From NCBI GenBank assembly GCA_964561455.1, contig CAZLPS010000002.1:47174-111173 (forward strand): a stretch of 64,000 nt of DNA. The letters run 5' to 3'. Source of the DNA: JABDGR01 sp964561455 (GTDB lineage: Bacteria > Verrucomicrobiota > Verrucomicrobiia > Opitutales > JABDGR01). Both the position numbers and the translations under genes were made by a program. Position 1 is the first letter of the stretch, and the number at the start of each line of letters is the position of its first letter. The notes beneath the pieces were generated by a model that was given only the letters and a program-made list of their open reading frames with translations, was not told the origin of the DNA and searched no databases. Shown here one piece after another: positions 27,483-34,195 of this stretch.

Positions 27483-27901
27483 AAATTCATCGTGCTGGCA
27501 AAACGCGCTTTTTTGCCGGGAATCGCCATTTTGTGCTTAAATGGAACAGAATTGTTCTTAATTGGAACAATTGCGACATGGAGGAATTGCCCCAGCAGCG
27601 AAATGGGGTTTCGCCGCAGGAATGATCCTCCGGCCCGAGTTGCGGAGGACGTGGCTTTACATTCTCCCAAGGAAAAATGCCCCAAAGCCGATAGCGGAAA
27701 CGGAATTTCTTATCGATTTTTTAATATATTCCTAACGCCCATGGCAAAAGTTAAAACTGTGCTAAATCGTTGGTTATTGACGAAAAGCAATTGTCATTCG
27801 AACTGGCGTATGATTTGCTCAATTCAGATGGGCGATGTTTAGCGCCGTGAGGTCGCCGCGTTAATATCACCACCTTGTAATTATCTAATTAATCCAATAT
27901 T
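27483..27901. promoter_or_regulatory. Leader region of the pilin-like array
   Basis: No gene is convincing here. AATTGTTC (27550-27557) and GAACAATT (27565-27572) form an inverted repeat, and another GAACA lies at 27544, so a repressor-like site is possible. The part after 27,720 is A+T-rich and ends AATATTATG at the first pilin start, the same junction as before the last pilin gene (31679). Confidence 0.45.
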
Positions 27902-28270
27902 ATGAATCATCAACAAAATTCCAGTCGTCGCCGGGGCTTCACCCTGGTGGAAATCATGATTGTCGTCGTCATCATCGGCCTGCTGGCCGCGATGGCGATT
28001 CCCGCGTTTAGCAAGGTTCGCCAGCAATCCCGCCTCAAAGCGGTGACGAACAACCTGCGCATCGTCGGCTCTTCCGCCCAGCAGTTCATGGGTGAGAAGG
28101 GTGTGACGCAAGCGGCGTATACGGACCTTGTGGGCACGGGCACGGACAACTACGTGCGCAACGTCTCGCCGGTTGCCGGGGAGGACTACTCGGGAATCAC
28201 CATCGCGCAAACCGACACGCAGGTCTCGATCTCAAGCGTCGCATTTGGCACGGTAACGTTTAATCTCTAA
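27902..28270 (+). CDS. Pilin-like array gene 1: canonical type IV prepilin
   Basis: Protein of 122 residues. The leader MNHQQNSSRRRG is followed by FTLVEIMIVVVIIGLLAAMA, a perfect prepilin site: Gly at -1, Phe +1 and Glu +5. The conserved C-terminal domain follows: LRIVGSSAQQFMGEKGVTQ, YTDLVGTGTDNYVRNVSP, AGEDYSGITIAQTDTQVSIS, ending GTVTFNL. This short GFTLVEI family is common in Verrucomicrobiota, and the products should be cut by PilD-type peptidase and assembled by type IV pilus or type II secretion machinery, none of which is in this window. It is followed by its own strong terminator. Nearly identical in its first 90 residues to gene 10. Confidence 0.92.
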   Translation: MNHQQNSSRRRGFTLVEIMIVVVIIGLLAAMAIPAFSKVRQQSRLKAVTNNLRIVGSSAQQFMGEKGVTQAAYTDLVGTGTDNYVRNVSPVAGEDYSGITIAQTDTQVSISSVAFGTVTFNL

Positions 28271-28291
28271 CTTCACCCGCTGGATCGAAAG

Positions 28292-28327
28292 GCCGTTTCC
28301 CTTCGCCGGAAGGGAAACGGCTTTTTT
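28292..28327 (+). terminator. Terminator after pilin-like gene 1
   Basis: GCCGTTTCCCTTC and GAAGGGAAACGGC form a perfect 13-bp stem with loop GCCG, followed by six T. The same hairpin, base for base, recurs at 30182 after gene 6. Confidence 0.92.
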
Positions 28328-28485
28328 GTTTCGCCGTAGCGCGGTGCTTGAGGCCGCGCTTCCGAATTGAGCCATTCCAGCAGATCACTCCTGCGGGTGC
28401 GGGAATCGCGCCAGGCCACTGCCGCATCGCGGGTTGACGGATGGAAAGATGGAGATACCATATTGGGGATCCCTTGTCTCCGACG
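28328..28485 (+). promoter_or_regulatory. Leader of pilin-like genes 2-6
   Basis: Because a strong terminator precedes it, this 158-bp segment should hold a promoter. It contains GGTTGACG (TTGACG at 28434-28439) and then a GATGGAGATA segment. The leader before gene 7 has TTGACG at 30290 and GATGGAGGATA, so these parts were duplicated and kept. The exact -10 box is unclear. Confidence 0.45.
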
Positions 28486-28842
28486 ATGTACGAGCGACCA
28501 CCAATGATTACGCGCAAGAGTGTCTTCACTGGATTGACCATCTTCGCCTTGTTGTTGCTGGTGGTGTTCGTGGTCGGGATAAGCCGGAATCGCAGATTGA
28601 TGAAAATGCACATGTTCGGAGCCCGATTTTGGTTTATTAGCACTGCGGCCGAACGGTACATGCGGGACAAAGGCGTCACCCAGGCAGCTTACGCCGACAT
28701 TGTCGGTACAGACCGAAATGCGTACTATTATCCCATGTCCTTGGTGGACGGCGAGGATTACAGTCAAATCGTCATCACGAAGACTACGACGCAAATTTCC
28801 GTCTCCTGCACCGGGTTTGGCATCGTTACCTACAATCTTTAA
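28486..28842 (+). CDS. Pilin-like array gene 2: no prepilin cleavage site
   Basis: Protein of 118 residues starting MYERPPMITRKSVFTG, like gene 7. At the place of the prepilin site it has Pro at -1 and Lys at +5. A hydrophobic helix follows (FALLLLVVFVVGI). The C-terminal domain is the most divergent in the array: STAAERYMRDKGVTQAAY, then DIVGTDRNAYYYPMSLV, GEDYSQIVITKTTTQISVS and ending VTYNL. It should be an uncleaved, N-in membrane-anchored protein. First gene after the terminator of gene 1; 11 bp separate it from gene 3. Confidence 0.82.
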   Translation: MYERPPMITRKSVFTGLTIFALLLLVVFVVGISRNRRLMKMHMFGARFWFISTAAERYMRDKGVTQAAYADIVGTDRNAYYYPMSLVDGEDYSQIVITKTTTQISVSCTGFGIVTYNL

Positions 28843-28853
28843 CGCCCGCCACG

Positions 28854-29213
28854 GTGAACGACAACCACCAGGACAAGCGTTTCACCCTCGTGGATATCAT
28901 GGTCGTGCTGGTCATCCTCGGGGCGGCGGTGTTGCTGTTTCAGACCCAGCGGCAAAATGTGCGGAAAGACAGCCGGCGGAAAGCAATGACGGGCAATCTG
29001 CGCATGCTCGGAAGTTCCGCCCAGCAGTTCATGGCGGAAAAGGGCCGGACCACCGCCTATTACACGGACCTCGTGGGCACGGCCACCGATAATTACGTTC
29101 GCTCGGTCAGCCCAATCGCGGGCGAAGACTACACGAAGATAGTTATCTATCAAACTTCGACCCAGATTTCCGTTTCCAATACGTCCGTAGGCACCTTAAC
29201 TTACAATCTCTAG
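28854..29213 (+). CDS. Pilin-like array gene 3: FTLVD core but Arg at -1
   Basis: Protein of 119 residues from a GTG at 28854, chosen by alignment with its neighbours and by the 11-bp spacing. The N-terminus reads QDKRFTLVDIMVVLVILGA, so it keeps FTLV but has Arg in place of Gly-1 and Asp in place of Glu+5. Gly-1 is essential for prepilin peptidase in the systems studied, so cleavage is not expected. The C-terminal domain is intact (LRMLGSSAQQFMAEKGRT, VGTATDNYVRSVSPIAGEDY, QISVSNTSVGTLTYNL). It looks like an intermediate between the canonical genes and the rest. Confidence 0.85.
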   Translation: MNDNHQDKRFTLVDIMVVLVILGAAVLLFQTQRQNVRKDSRRKAMTGNLRMLGSSAQQFMAEKGRTTAYYTDLVGTATDNYVRSVSPIAGEDYTKIVIYQTSTQISVSNTSVGTLTYNL

Positions 29214-29226
29214 CCCCGGTATCTCG

Positions 29227-29586
29227 ATGAGCGACCAAATCCAACGCAGCAAAATTTCTGTCAAAGAGGCCATTGTCGTAGTGGCCATCATGGCGTCAAT
29301 TGCGCTTGTGCTCTATCCCTCGTTTCAAAAAATGCGCCATGCGAGCGGAGTCAAGGCGGTGTTGGGAAATCTGCGCATAATCAGTTCGTCGGCGCAACAG
29401 TATATGGGGATGAAAAATGTCACGCGCGTCACCTATGCCGAGCTGGTCGGCACCGGCACGGACAATTACGTTCGCGGCATATCGTCCGTGGCGGGCGAAG
29501 ATTATTCCGAACTGGTCATCGTTGCCACCCAAACTCAGGTTTCTGTTTCAAACGCGAAATTTGGCACGGTGACCTTCAATCTATAG
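29227..29586 (+). CDS. Pilin-like array gene 4: Lys at -1, Glu+5 kept
   Basis: Protein of 119 residues. The aligned site is SK/ISVKEAIVVVAIMASIAL: Lys at -1 but Glu at +5, followed by a long hydrophobic helix. The C-terminal domain is well kept (LRIISSSAQQYMGMKNVTR, VGTGTDNYVRGISSVAGEDY, QVSVSNAKFGTVTFNL). The linker from gene 3 is TAGCCCCGG plus ten bases, a junction type that recurs before genes 6 and 9. This gene has no counterpart in the second duplicated block. Confidence 0.85.
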   Translation: MSDQIQRSKISVKEAIVVVAIMASIALVLYPSFQKMRHASGVKAVLGNLRIISSSAQQYMGMKNVTRVTYAELVGTGTDNYVRGISSVAGEDYSELVIVATQTQVSVSNAKFGTVTFNL

Positions 29587-29597
29587 CCGTAATTTTT

Positions 29598-29966
29598 ATG
29601 GGTAACTATAATCAACGCAGGAAATTCAGTCGGGGGGAAATAGTCCTCTCGGTGCTCGCGGTCGTGGTCATGGGAGTTTTGGCCTCCCTGTTGGTTTATT
29701 CGCGCAAGAATGGAACACAAATGAGTTATCGGTACGCGGTTATGGGCAACCTGCGCATCATCGGTTCGTCGGCGCAGCAGTACATGGGTGAAAAGGGTCG
29801 GACGATGGCGAGTTATTGGGATCTCGTCGGCATGGGCACCGAAAACTATGTCCGGTCGGTCAATTCGGTGCAGGGCGAGGACTACTCGCATTTAGTCATC
29901 TTTCAGACGGACACGCAAATATCGGTATCGTCGGTGGCACTCGGCACCGTTACCTTCAATCTCTAG
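29598..29966 (+). CDS. Pilin-like array gene 5: Lys at -1
   Basis: Protein of 122 residues starting MGNYNQRRKFSRGEIVLSVL; Lys9 is at -1, Phe +1 and Glu +5. The helix VLAVVVMGVLASLLVYSRKN matches gene 8 closely (IILSVLALTIIAVLASLLVY), so genes 5 and 8 are duplicates of one ancestor. The C-terminal domain is LRIIGSSAQQYMGEKGRTM, SYWDLVGMGTENYVRSVNS, GEDYSHLVIFQTDTQISVS and GTVTFNL. Three positive residues before the helix predict a cytoplasmic N-terminus and an outer C-terminal domain. Confidence 0.85.
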   Translation: MGNYNQRRKFSRGEIVLSVLAVVVMGVLASLLVYSRKNGTQMSYRYAVMGNLRIIGSSAQQYMGEKGRTMASYWDLVGMGTENYVRSVNSVQGEDYSHLVIFQTDTQISVSSVALGTVTFNL

Positions 29967-29977
29967 CCCCGACTCTT

Positions 29978-30160
29978 ATGCCTATTCAATCCCCGCGCCC
30001 TAAGCCCCGCCTTCGCGACCTCATTCTGGCGGCGGCGGCGGTGATTATCGGGATTCTGGCCTCCATGTGTGTTTACTACTCGGGAATCACCATCGCGCAA
30101 ACCGACACGCAGGTCTCGATCTCAAGCGTCGCGTTTGGCACGGTAACGTTTAATCTCTAA
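29978..30160 (+). pseudogene. Pilin-like array gene 6: 60-residue chimera of gene 9-like start and gene 1-like end
   Basis: The frame is open for 60 residues. The first 32 (MPIQSPRPKPRLRDLILAAA and onward to CVY) match gene 9, with a 70-bp identical stretch apart from one extra GCG codon. The rest (YSGITIAQTDTQVSISSVAF, GTVTFNL) matches gene 1: bases 30075-30160 equal 28185-28270 at 85 of 86 positions. The joint lies in a shared ACTACT/ACT motif at about 30,075. The central part of the domain is lost. It is therefore a recombination product, though it could still make a short membrane peptide. Confidence 0.85.
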
Positions 30161-30181
30161 GATTGTTCCGCCGGTCAAAAG

Positions 30182-30218
30182 GCCGTTTCCCTTCGCCGGA
30201 AGGGAAACGGCTTTTTTT
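30182..30218 (+). terminator. Terminator after chimeric gene 6
   Basis: A copy of the gene 1 terminator with the same 13-bp stem (GCCGTTTCCCTTC / GAAGGGAAACGGC), loop GCCG and seven T. The sequence between the stop codon and the hairpin differs from that after gene 1, so the hairpin is the better conserved part. Confidence 0.92.
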
Positions 30219-30343
30219 GTTTTGGCGGTGGCGCAGGGCGCACGTCGGTGAGAAAGTCAGGATGGGCTGCGCATCAGCTGCATCCTCGGTTGACGACCCG
30301 GGGATGGAGGATAAGCTCGCAGGCAGAGCCCACCCCTACGAGC

Positions 30344-30700
30344 ATGTACGAACGTCCGAAAATCATCACCCGCAATGGAATCATGGTTATGGTGGCCATG
30401 GTCGGCGTGTTGGCCATTTGGGGATTTTCAGTGCAGATGCATCATGCGCGAGTCCGGAGTCGTTGGAATGCCATGGTCGGAAATCTCCGCAGTATTGGCT
30501 CCGCAGCCGAGCAATTCATGGGGGAAAAGAACCGGACCCAAGTCTCCTATTGGGACCTTGTCGGTCCAGGGACTGATAAATTTGTTCGTTCGGTCAGCCC
30601 AGCGGCTGGTGAAGACTATACAGGAATTGTCGTTTGCCAGACATCGACCCAGATATTCGTCTCCAATCCAATGGTGGGCACGGTGACCTATAATCTTTAG
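30344..30700 (+). CDS. Pilin-like array gene 7: duplicate of gene 2, Lys at -1
   Basis: Protein of 118 residues starting MYERPKIITRNGIMVMVAMV, the same frame and length as gene 2. Lys6 is at -1 and Asn at +5. The C-terminal domain (GNLRSIGSAAEQFMGEKNRT, WDLVGPGTDKFVRSVSPA, GEDYTGIVVCQTSTQIFVS, VTYNL) is nearer to the array consensus than that of gene 2. It follows a terminator and a leader related to that of gene 2, so it starts the second operon-like block (genes 7-9). Confidence 0.85.
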   Translation: MYERPKIITRNGIMVMVAMVGVLAIWGFSVQMHHARVRSRWNAMVGNLRSIGSAAEQFMGEKNRTQVSYWDLVGPGTDKFVRSVSPAAGEDYTGIVVCQTSTQIFVSNPMVGTVTYNL

Positions 30701-30713
30701 CCTCGGGATTGCC

Positions 30714-31091
30714 ATGTCCGTCCAAAATCCCCCCAAAAAATTTAGCCGGGCGGACATTATCCTTTCCGTCTTGGCTTTGACAATCATCGCGGTTTTGGCC
30801 TCCCTGCTGGTCTACGACTACCGCCAACAAAAGTATCTCCGATCGCCAAGTTTGATTAAGGCCGTCTGGGGTAATCTGAAGATTCTCACCAACTCCATGT
30901 CGCAATTTATGGGCGATAAAGGTCGAACGCAGGCCACGTACTGGGATGTTGTCGGCGCCGGCACCGACAAATACGTCCGGACGGTGAATTCAGTGGCCGG
31001 CGAGGACTACACGGCCATCGTCGTCGTTTCAACCCAGACGCAGGTTTCCGTTTCCAGCGCGAGCTTGGGTACGGTTACTTGGAATCTATAG
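30714..31091 (+). CDS. Pilin-like array gene 8: duplicate of gene 5, Lys at -1
   Basis: Protein of 125 residues starting MSVQNPPKKFSRADIILSVL; Lys at -1, Phe +1 and Asp +5. The linker after the helix is a few residues longer than in its relatives. The domain reads IKAVWGNLKILTNSMSQFMG, then DKGRTQATYWDVVGAGTDKY, VRTVNSVAGEDYTAIVV, ending GTVTWNL. It is separated from gene 7 by 13 bp with a TAGCCTCGG junction. Confidence 0.85.
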   Translation: MSVQNPPKKFSRADIILSVLALTIIAVLASLLVYDYRQQKYLRSPSLIKAVWGNLKILTNSMSQFMGDKGRTQATYWDVVGAGTDKYVRTVNSVAGEDYTAIVVVSTQTQVSVSSASLGTVTWNL

Positions 31092-31103
31092 CCCCGGAGT
31101 GTT

Positions 31104-31463
31104 ATGAACAACCAAAGCCCTCGTAAAACGCCCCGCCTTCGCGACCTCATTCTGGCGGCGGCGGTGATTATCGGGATTCTGGCCTCCATGTGTGTTTACT
31201 CGTTCAACCTCGTCCGCCGCCAAAGTTTGCACAACGCGGTTTTGAGCAATCTGCGCATTATCGCCTCGGGGGCGGACCAATTCATGGCGGAGAAGAGCAG
31301 GACGCAAGCCACGTACCGGGACCTTGCGGATCCCGGCAATAACTACGTCCGCAGCGTGGCGCCGGTGGCCGGGGAGGATTACTCGGGTTTGACCGTTGCA
31401 AAATCGCAGACGCAAATCTCCATTTCTTCGGCGGCATTGGGCACGGTAACGTTTCATCTTTGA
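31104..31463 (+). CDS. Pilin-like array gene 9: Thr-Pro at the cleavage position
   Basis: Protein of 119 residues starting MNNQSPRKTPRLRDLILAAA. Aligned by length with gene 5, Thr9 is at -1, Pro +1 and Asp +5, and the helix is ILAAAVIIGILASMCVYSF. The domain is LRIIASGADQFMAEKSRTQ, YRDLADPGNNYVRSVAPVA, GEDYSGLTVAKSQTQISIS and GTVTFHL. Its first part served as parent of the chimeric gene 6, or shares its ancestor. The junction from gene 8 is TAGCCCCGG. No terminator hairpin follows directly. Confidence 0.85.
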   Translation: MNNQSPRKTPRLRDLILAAAVIIGILASMCVYSFNLVRRQSLHNAVLSNLRIIASGADQFMAEKSRTQATYRDLADPGNNYVRSVAPVAGEDYSGLTVAKSQTQISISSAALGTVTFHL

Positions 31464-31678
31464 CCAATTCATGCAAACCTCAGGATAAATCCTGGATGTT
31501 CTGGGGGTAAACCCCCAAACAGGATAATCTCATTAGTCATTGCGGCCCAATGATTAGTCCAATTGTTAAAAGCCCATAAAAATATTTTTGTGCTTGTTTG
31601 GTACAGTGATATAGACTATATTCGCTTTCGTTCGGCCGCTCTGGCTGGACAATTAAACATCAATACTACTCGAATATT
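31464..31678 (+). promoter_or_regulatory. Promoter region of pilin-like gene 10
   Basis: A/T-rich segment. TTGTTT (31594-31599) and TATATT (31617-31622) are 17 bp apart and make a plausible sigma-70 promoter with a leader of about 50 nt. A TGGGGG-TAAA-CCCCCA hairpin lies further up at about 31,503-31,518. Gene 10 thus seems to have its own promoter. Confidence 0.55.
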
Positions 31679-32038
31679 ATGAATAATAAAACAGCTCGCA
31701 AAGGTTTCACCCTGGTGGAAATCATGATCGTTGTCGTCATCATCGGCCTCCTGGCGGCGATGGCCATCCCGGCGTTCAGCAAAGTTCGCCAGCAGTCCCG
31801 CCTCAAAGCGGTCACGAACAATCTGCGCATCATCGGCTCTTCCGCCCAGCAGTTCATGGGTGAAAAGGGTGTGACGCAGGCTGCCTATACCGACCTCGTC
31901 GGCACGGGCACCGACAATTACGTGCGCAGTGTCTCCCCGGTCGCGGGCGAAGACTACTCGGGCATCGTCATTGCGCAGACCCAGACGCAAGTCTCGATCT
32001 CCAGCGCGGCCTTCGGTACGGTGACTTTCAATCTGTAA
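31679..32038 (+). CDS. Pilin-like array gene 10: canonical type IV prepilin
   Basis: Protein of 119 residues with leader MNNKTARKG and FTLVEIMIVVVIIGLLAAMA, a complete prepilin site with Gly-1 and Glu+5. From the cleavage site to the end it differs from gene 1 at only a handful of residues, yet the DNA carries many silent differences, which argues for selection on the protein. The domain is LRIIGSSAQQFMGEKGVTQ, DLVGTGTDNYVRSVSPVAG, EDYSGIVIAQTQTQVSIS, GTVTFNL. With gene 1 it is one of only two members expected to be processed and polymerised. A terminator follows. Confidence 0.93.
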   Translation: MNNKTARKGFTLVEIMIVVVIIGLLAAMAIPAFSKVRQQSRLKAVTNNLRIIGSSAQQFMGEKGVTQAAYTDLVGTGTDNYVRSVSPVAGEDYSGIVIAQTQTQVSISSAAFGTVTFNL

Positions 32039-32054
32039 GTCCACTGCACCTCTT

Positions 32055-32096
32055 GAAAAGCCGTTTTCCTTCGCGGGGAAACGGCTTTTCTTTTTT
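32055..32096 (+). terminator. Terminator after pilin-like gene 10
   Basis: GAAAAGCCGTTT and AAACGGCTTTTC form a stem of 12 bp or more around a TCCTTCGCGGGG apex, followed by six T. It resembles the gene 1 and gene 6 terminators in the GCCGTTT core but is not a copy. Confidence 0.88.
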
Positions 32097-32186
32097 GGGG
32101 ATTAGGATAATGCTGGTCTGGCGCGTGCCTTCCGCCCCCTTGGGTCGGAGGCACGCCGCCAGTACCGCCCCCTTTTGGCCGATGCC

Positions 32187-34160
32187 ATGATAGCCCGCTT
32201 TTACTACAGCCACGACCGTGCGACCCGCTGGCGACTGCTCACCGCCGTCGCCCTGGCCTCGGTGGTGATGCTGTACCGTTTGTTTTGGGCATCCACCTAC
32301 GTCTCCAAGTGGGCCACCCGGTACGCTGGCTACTGGCTGGCGTTGCTGACAGCGTTGCTTTTTGCCGTGGCCCTCTACGAGGAAGTGCGCGCGCATTGGC
32401 CGGGGTGGAAGCATCTGCAGCGCCACTGGCCGGGGTTGGCCGTGGGGCTGTTGGTGGCGGTTTTCTGGCAGGTGCACGAGCCACACGACTTCAAAATACT
32501 TTTTGACGAACATGTTCTGGGTGGAATTGCCCGGGTCATGCACTATGAACGGCAGGGTGCCTATGCCGCTTACGCGCATTACGCCAACAGCCACTTGACC
32601 ACCCTGGCGCTGGATGTGGACAAACGTCCGCTGATGTACCCCTTTGTCGTGTCGGTGTTACACGACCTGACGGGCTTTCGCCCGGAGAATTCTTTTGTTG
32701 CCAACGCGCTGATAAGTTTTGCGTTATTGATGGTGACTTATGGTGTCGGAGCGGCATTGGGCGGCCGCGGGGTGGGCGCATTTGGGCAGTTGCTGCTGGC
32801 AGGGCTGCCGCTCATTGCGCAAAATGCCACCGGCGGCGGCTTTGATTTGCTGAATATGACCGGCATTGCGGTGTTTTTTGCCACGGCGTGGAATTACTGG
32901 CGGCAGACGGGTGCGGGGGGGCTTAATTTATGCGTTTTCACCGGGGTGGCGCTGGCCAGTTGCCGGTATGAATCCATGCTTTTTCTCGGGGCGTTAATGG
33001 TTTTGGCGATTTTGAAGTGGGTGCGCGAAGGGCGCATCAGTCTTACTCTGGCGGCGGCGCTGTCGCCGCCGCTGGCGATACCGCCCATGATGATCAACCA
33101 GATTTTTTGGACGGGGGGCGGAGGCAGCTATTTCCAGACCACGGCGGATAATTTTTTGAACGTCAAATATATTCCGGAAAACCTCGAGCATGCGGTCGTA
33201 TTTCTGTTCAATCCGGATTTCCAGTCGAACAATTCGGTGCTCTTGTCGTTGGTCGGCGTGGTGGCGCTTATCCTGACCCTGGTGTGGATTTTGAAGCGTT
33301 TGCCGGAGATTTGGCGGGCGACCGGCCCGGAATTGCCGCTGCTGCTGTCGGTCGGCGGGGTGCTGGCCAACACCTCGATTTCCATGCTGTCTTTCTGGGG
33401 GCATTGGGATGAGCCGCTCGTGTCCCGGTTTTCGCTGCCGTTGCAGTTGGCCTTTGTTTGGTGTGCCATGTTTGCGCTCACCCGCTGGTTGAATGGTCGC
33501 ACGGCGCCGGCCTGGCTGGTCGGCGGTACGGCGCTGTACGCCGTGGTCGCCGCGGCGCCGGTTTCATCCGAAGCCTACATGACCAACGAATTTCAGACGT
33601 ACGTCTCGTACCGCTGGGCCGGCGATTACGTGCGCAAGCACGCTGATCAATCGGTGCTGATTGTCACCCGTGCGTCGGTGATGTTCACACTGTACGGCCA
33701 GCCCAATATTCCAATCGGACTGGCGGACCGCGAGCCGCTGAAGGTGGTCAACACGGTTTCTTTGGGTCTCTACCGTGATGTCTGGGTCATTCAGGAGTAT
33801 GTTTTGAACGGGCCGTTGAATGCCTGGGTCGAATTTCCCTCGGCGCGGTTGGATCAGCGAATTCAACTTAAGCCGATGGCGGAATTTGCCTGCAACACCA
33901 TGTACCATATCCGCATCAGCCGCGTGGTTGGTTACGACGGCACGAAGCCCCCCGGCGTGGTCAGTTTGGCGTCAGAATTGGACAAATCGAAAACCGAGAA
34001 CATCAAGGCCGGCCTCGGGGGCGATTATGCCGCGCCGACGAGTACCAATTATCTGCTCACCGAACGGCCGGAGGACGAGCCTCCGGCCGTGCCCATGCTC
34101 ACCCAATTGCCGGATGATGGGGAGGAGATGGCCAAATTCTTGAGCCGTCAATTCCCATAA
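32187..34160 (+). CDS. Large multi-pass membrane protein, GT-C glycosyltransferase-like
   Basis: Protein of 657 residues from the ATG at 32187. Roughly ten to twelve hydrophobic helices up to about residue 465, then a soluble C-terminal part with repeated Leu-rich and acidic stretches. The loop after helix 3 (HEPHDFKILFDEHVLGGIAR, HYERQG) and RPLMYPFVVSVLHDLTG resemble GT-C-type polyprenyl-sugar transferases, but no family signature is certain. It lies 36 bp upstream of the methyltransferase-GT2 gene and probably forms an operon with it. Glycosylation of a surface structure, perhaps of the adjacent pilins, is inference only. Confidence 0.55.
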   Translation: MIARFYYSHDRATRWRLLTAVALASVVMLYRLFWASTYVSKWATRYAGYWLALLTALLFAVALYEEVRAHWPGWKHLQRHWPGLAVGLLVAVFWQVHEPHDFKILFDEHVLGGIARVMHYERQGAYAAYAHYANSHLTTLALDVDKRPLMYPFVVSVLHDLTGFRPENSFVANALISFALLMVTYGVGAALGGRGVGAFGQLLLAGLPLIAQNATGGGFDLLNMTGIAVFFATAWNYWRQTGAGGLNLCVFTGVALASCRYESMLFLGALMVLAILKWVREGRISLTLAAALSPPLAIPPMMINQIFWTGGGGSYFQTTADNFLNVKYIPENLEHAVVFLFNPDFQSNNSVLLSLVGVVALILTLVWILKRLPEIWRATGPELPLLLSVGGVLANTSISMLSFWGHWDEPLVSRFSLPLQLAFVWCAMFALTRWLNGRTAPAWLVGGTALYAVVAAAPVSSEAYMTNEFQTYVSYRWAGDYVRKHADQSVLIVTRASVMFTLYGQPNIPIGLADREPLKVVNTVSLGLYRDVWVIQEYVLNGPLNAWVEFPSARLDQRIQLKPMAEFACNTMYHIRISRVVGYDGTKPPGVVSLASELDKSKTENIKAGLGGDYAAPTSTNYLLTERPEDEPPAVPMLTQLPDDGEEMAKFLSRQFP

Positions 34161-34195
34161 GCCCGACCTCGGGCTGCAACCCTCCCAGACCGTCC

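Noticed and set aside
27492..27842. Frame of 116 codons upstream of the pilin array
   Set aside because: Mixed composition without domain or start context; read as leader DNA instead.
28486..31463. Silent pilin cassettes as in Neisseria pilS
   Set aside because: Each frame has its own start codon, uniform spacing and conserved stop context, which silent 5'-truncated cassettes lack. Gene conversion between them is still possible.
31594..31622. Sigma-54 promoter before pilin-like gene 10
   Set aside because: The GG-N10-GC core is not met; a sigma-70 reading fits better.
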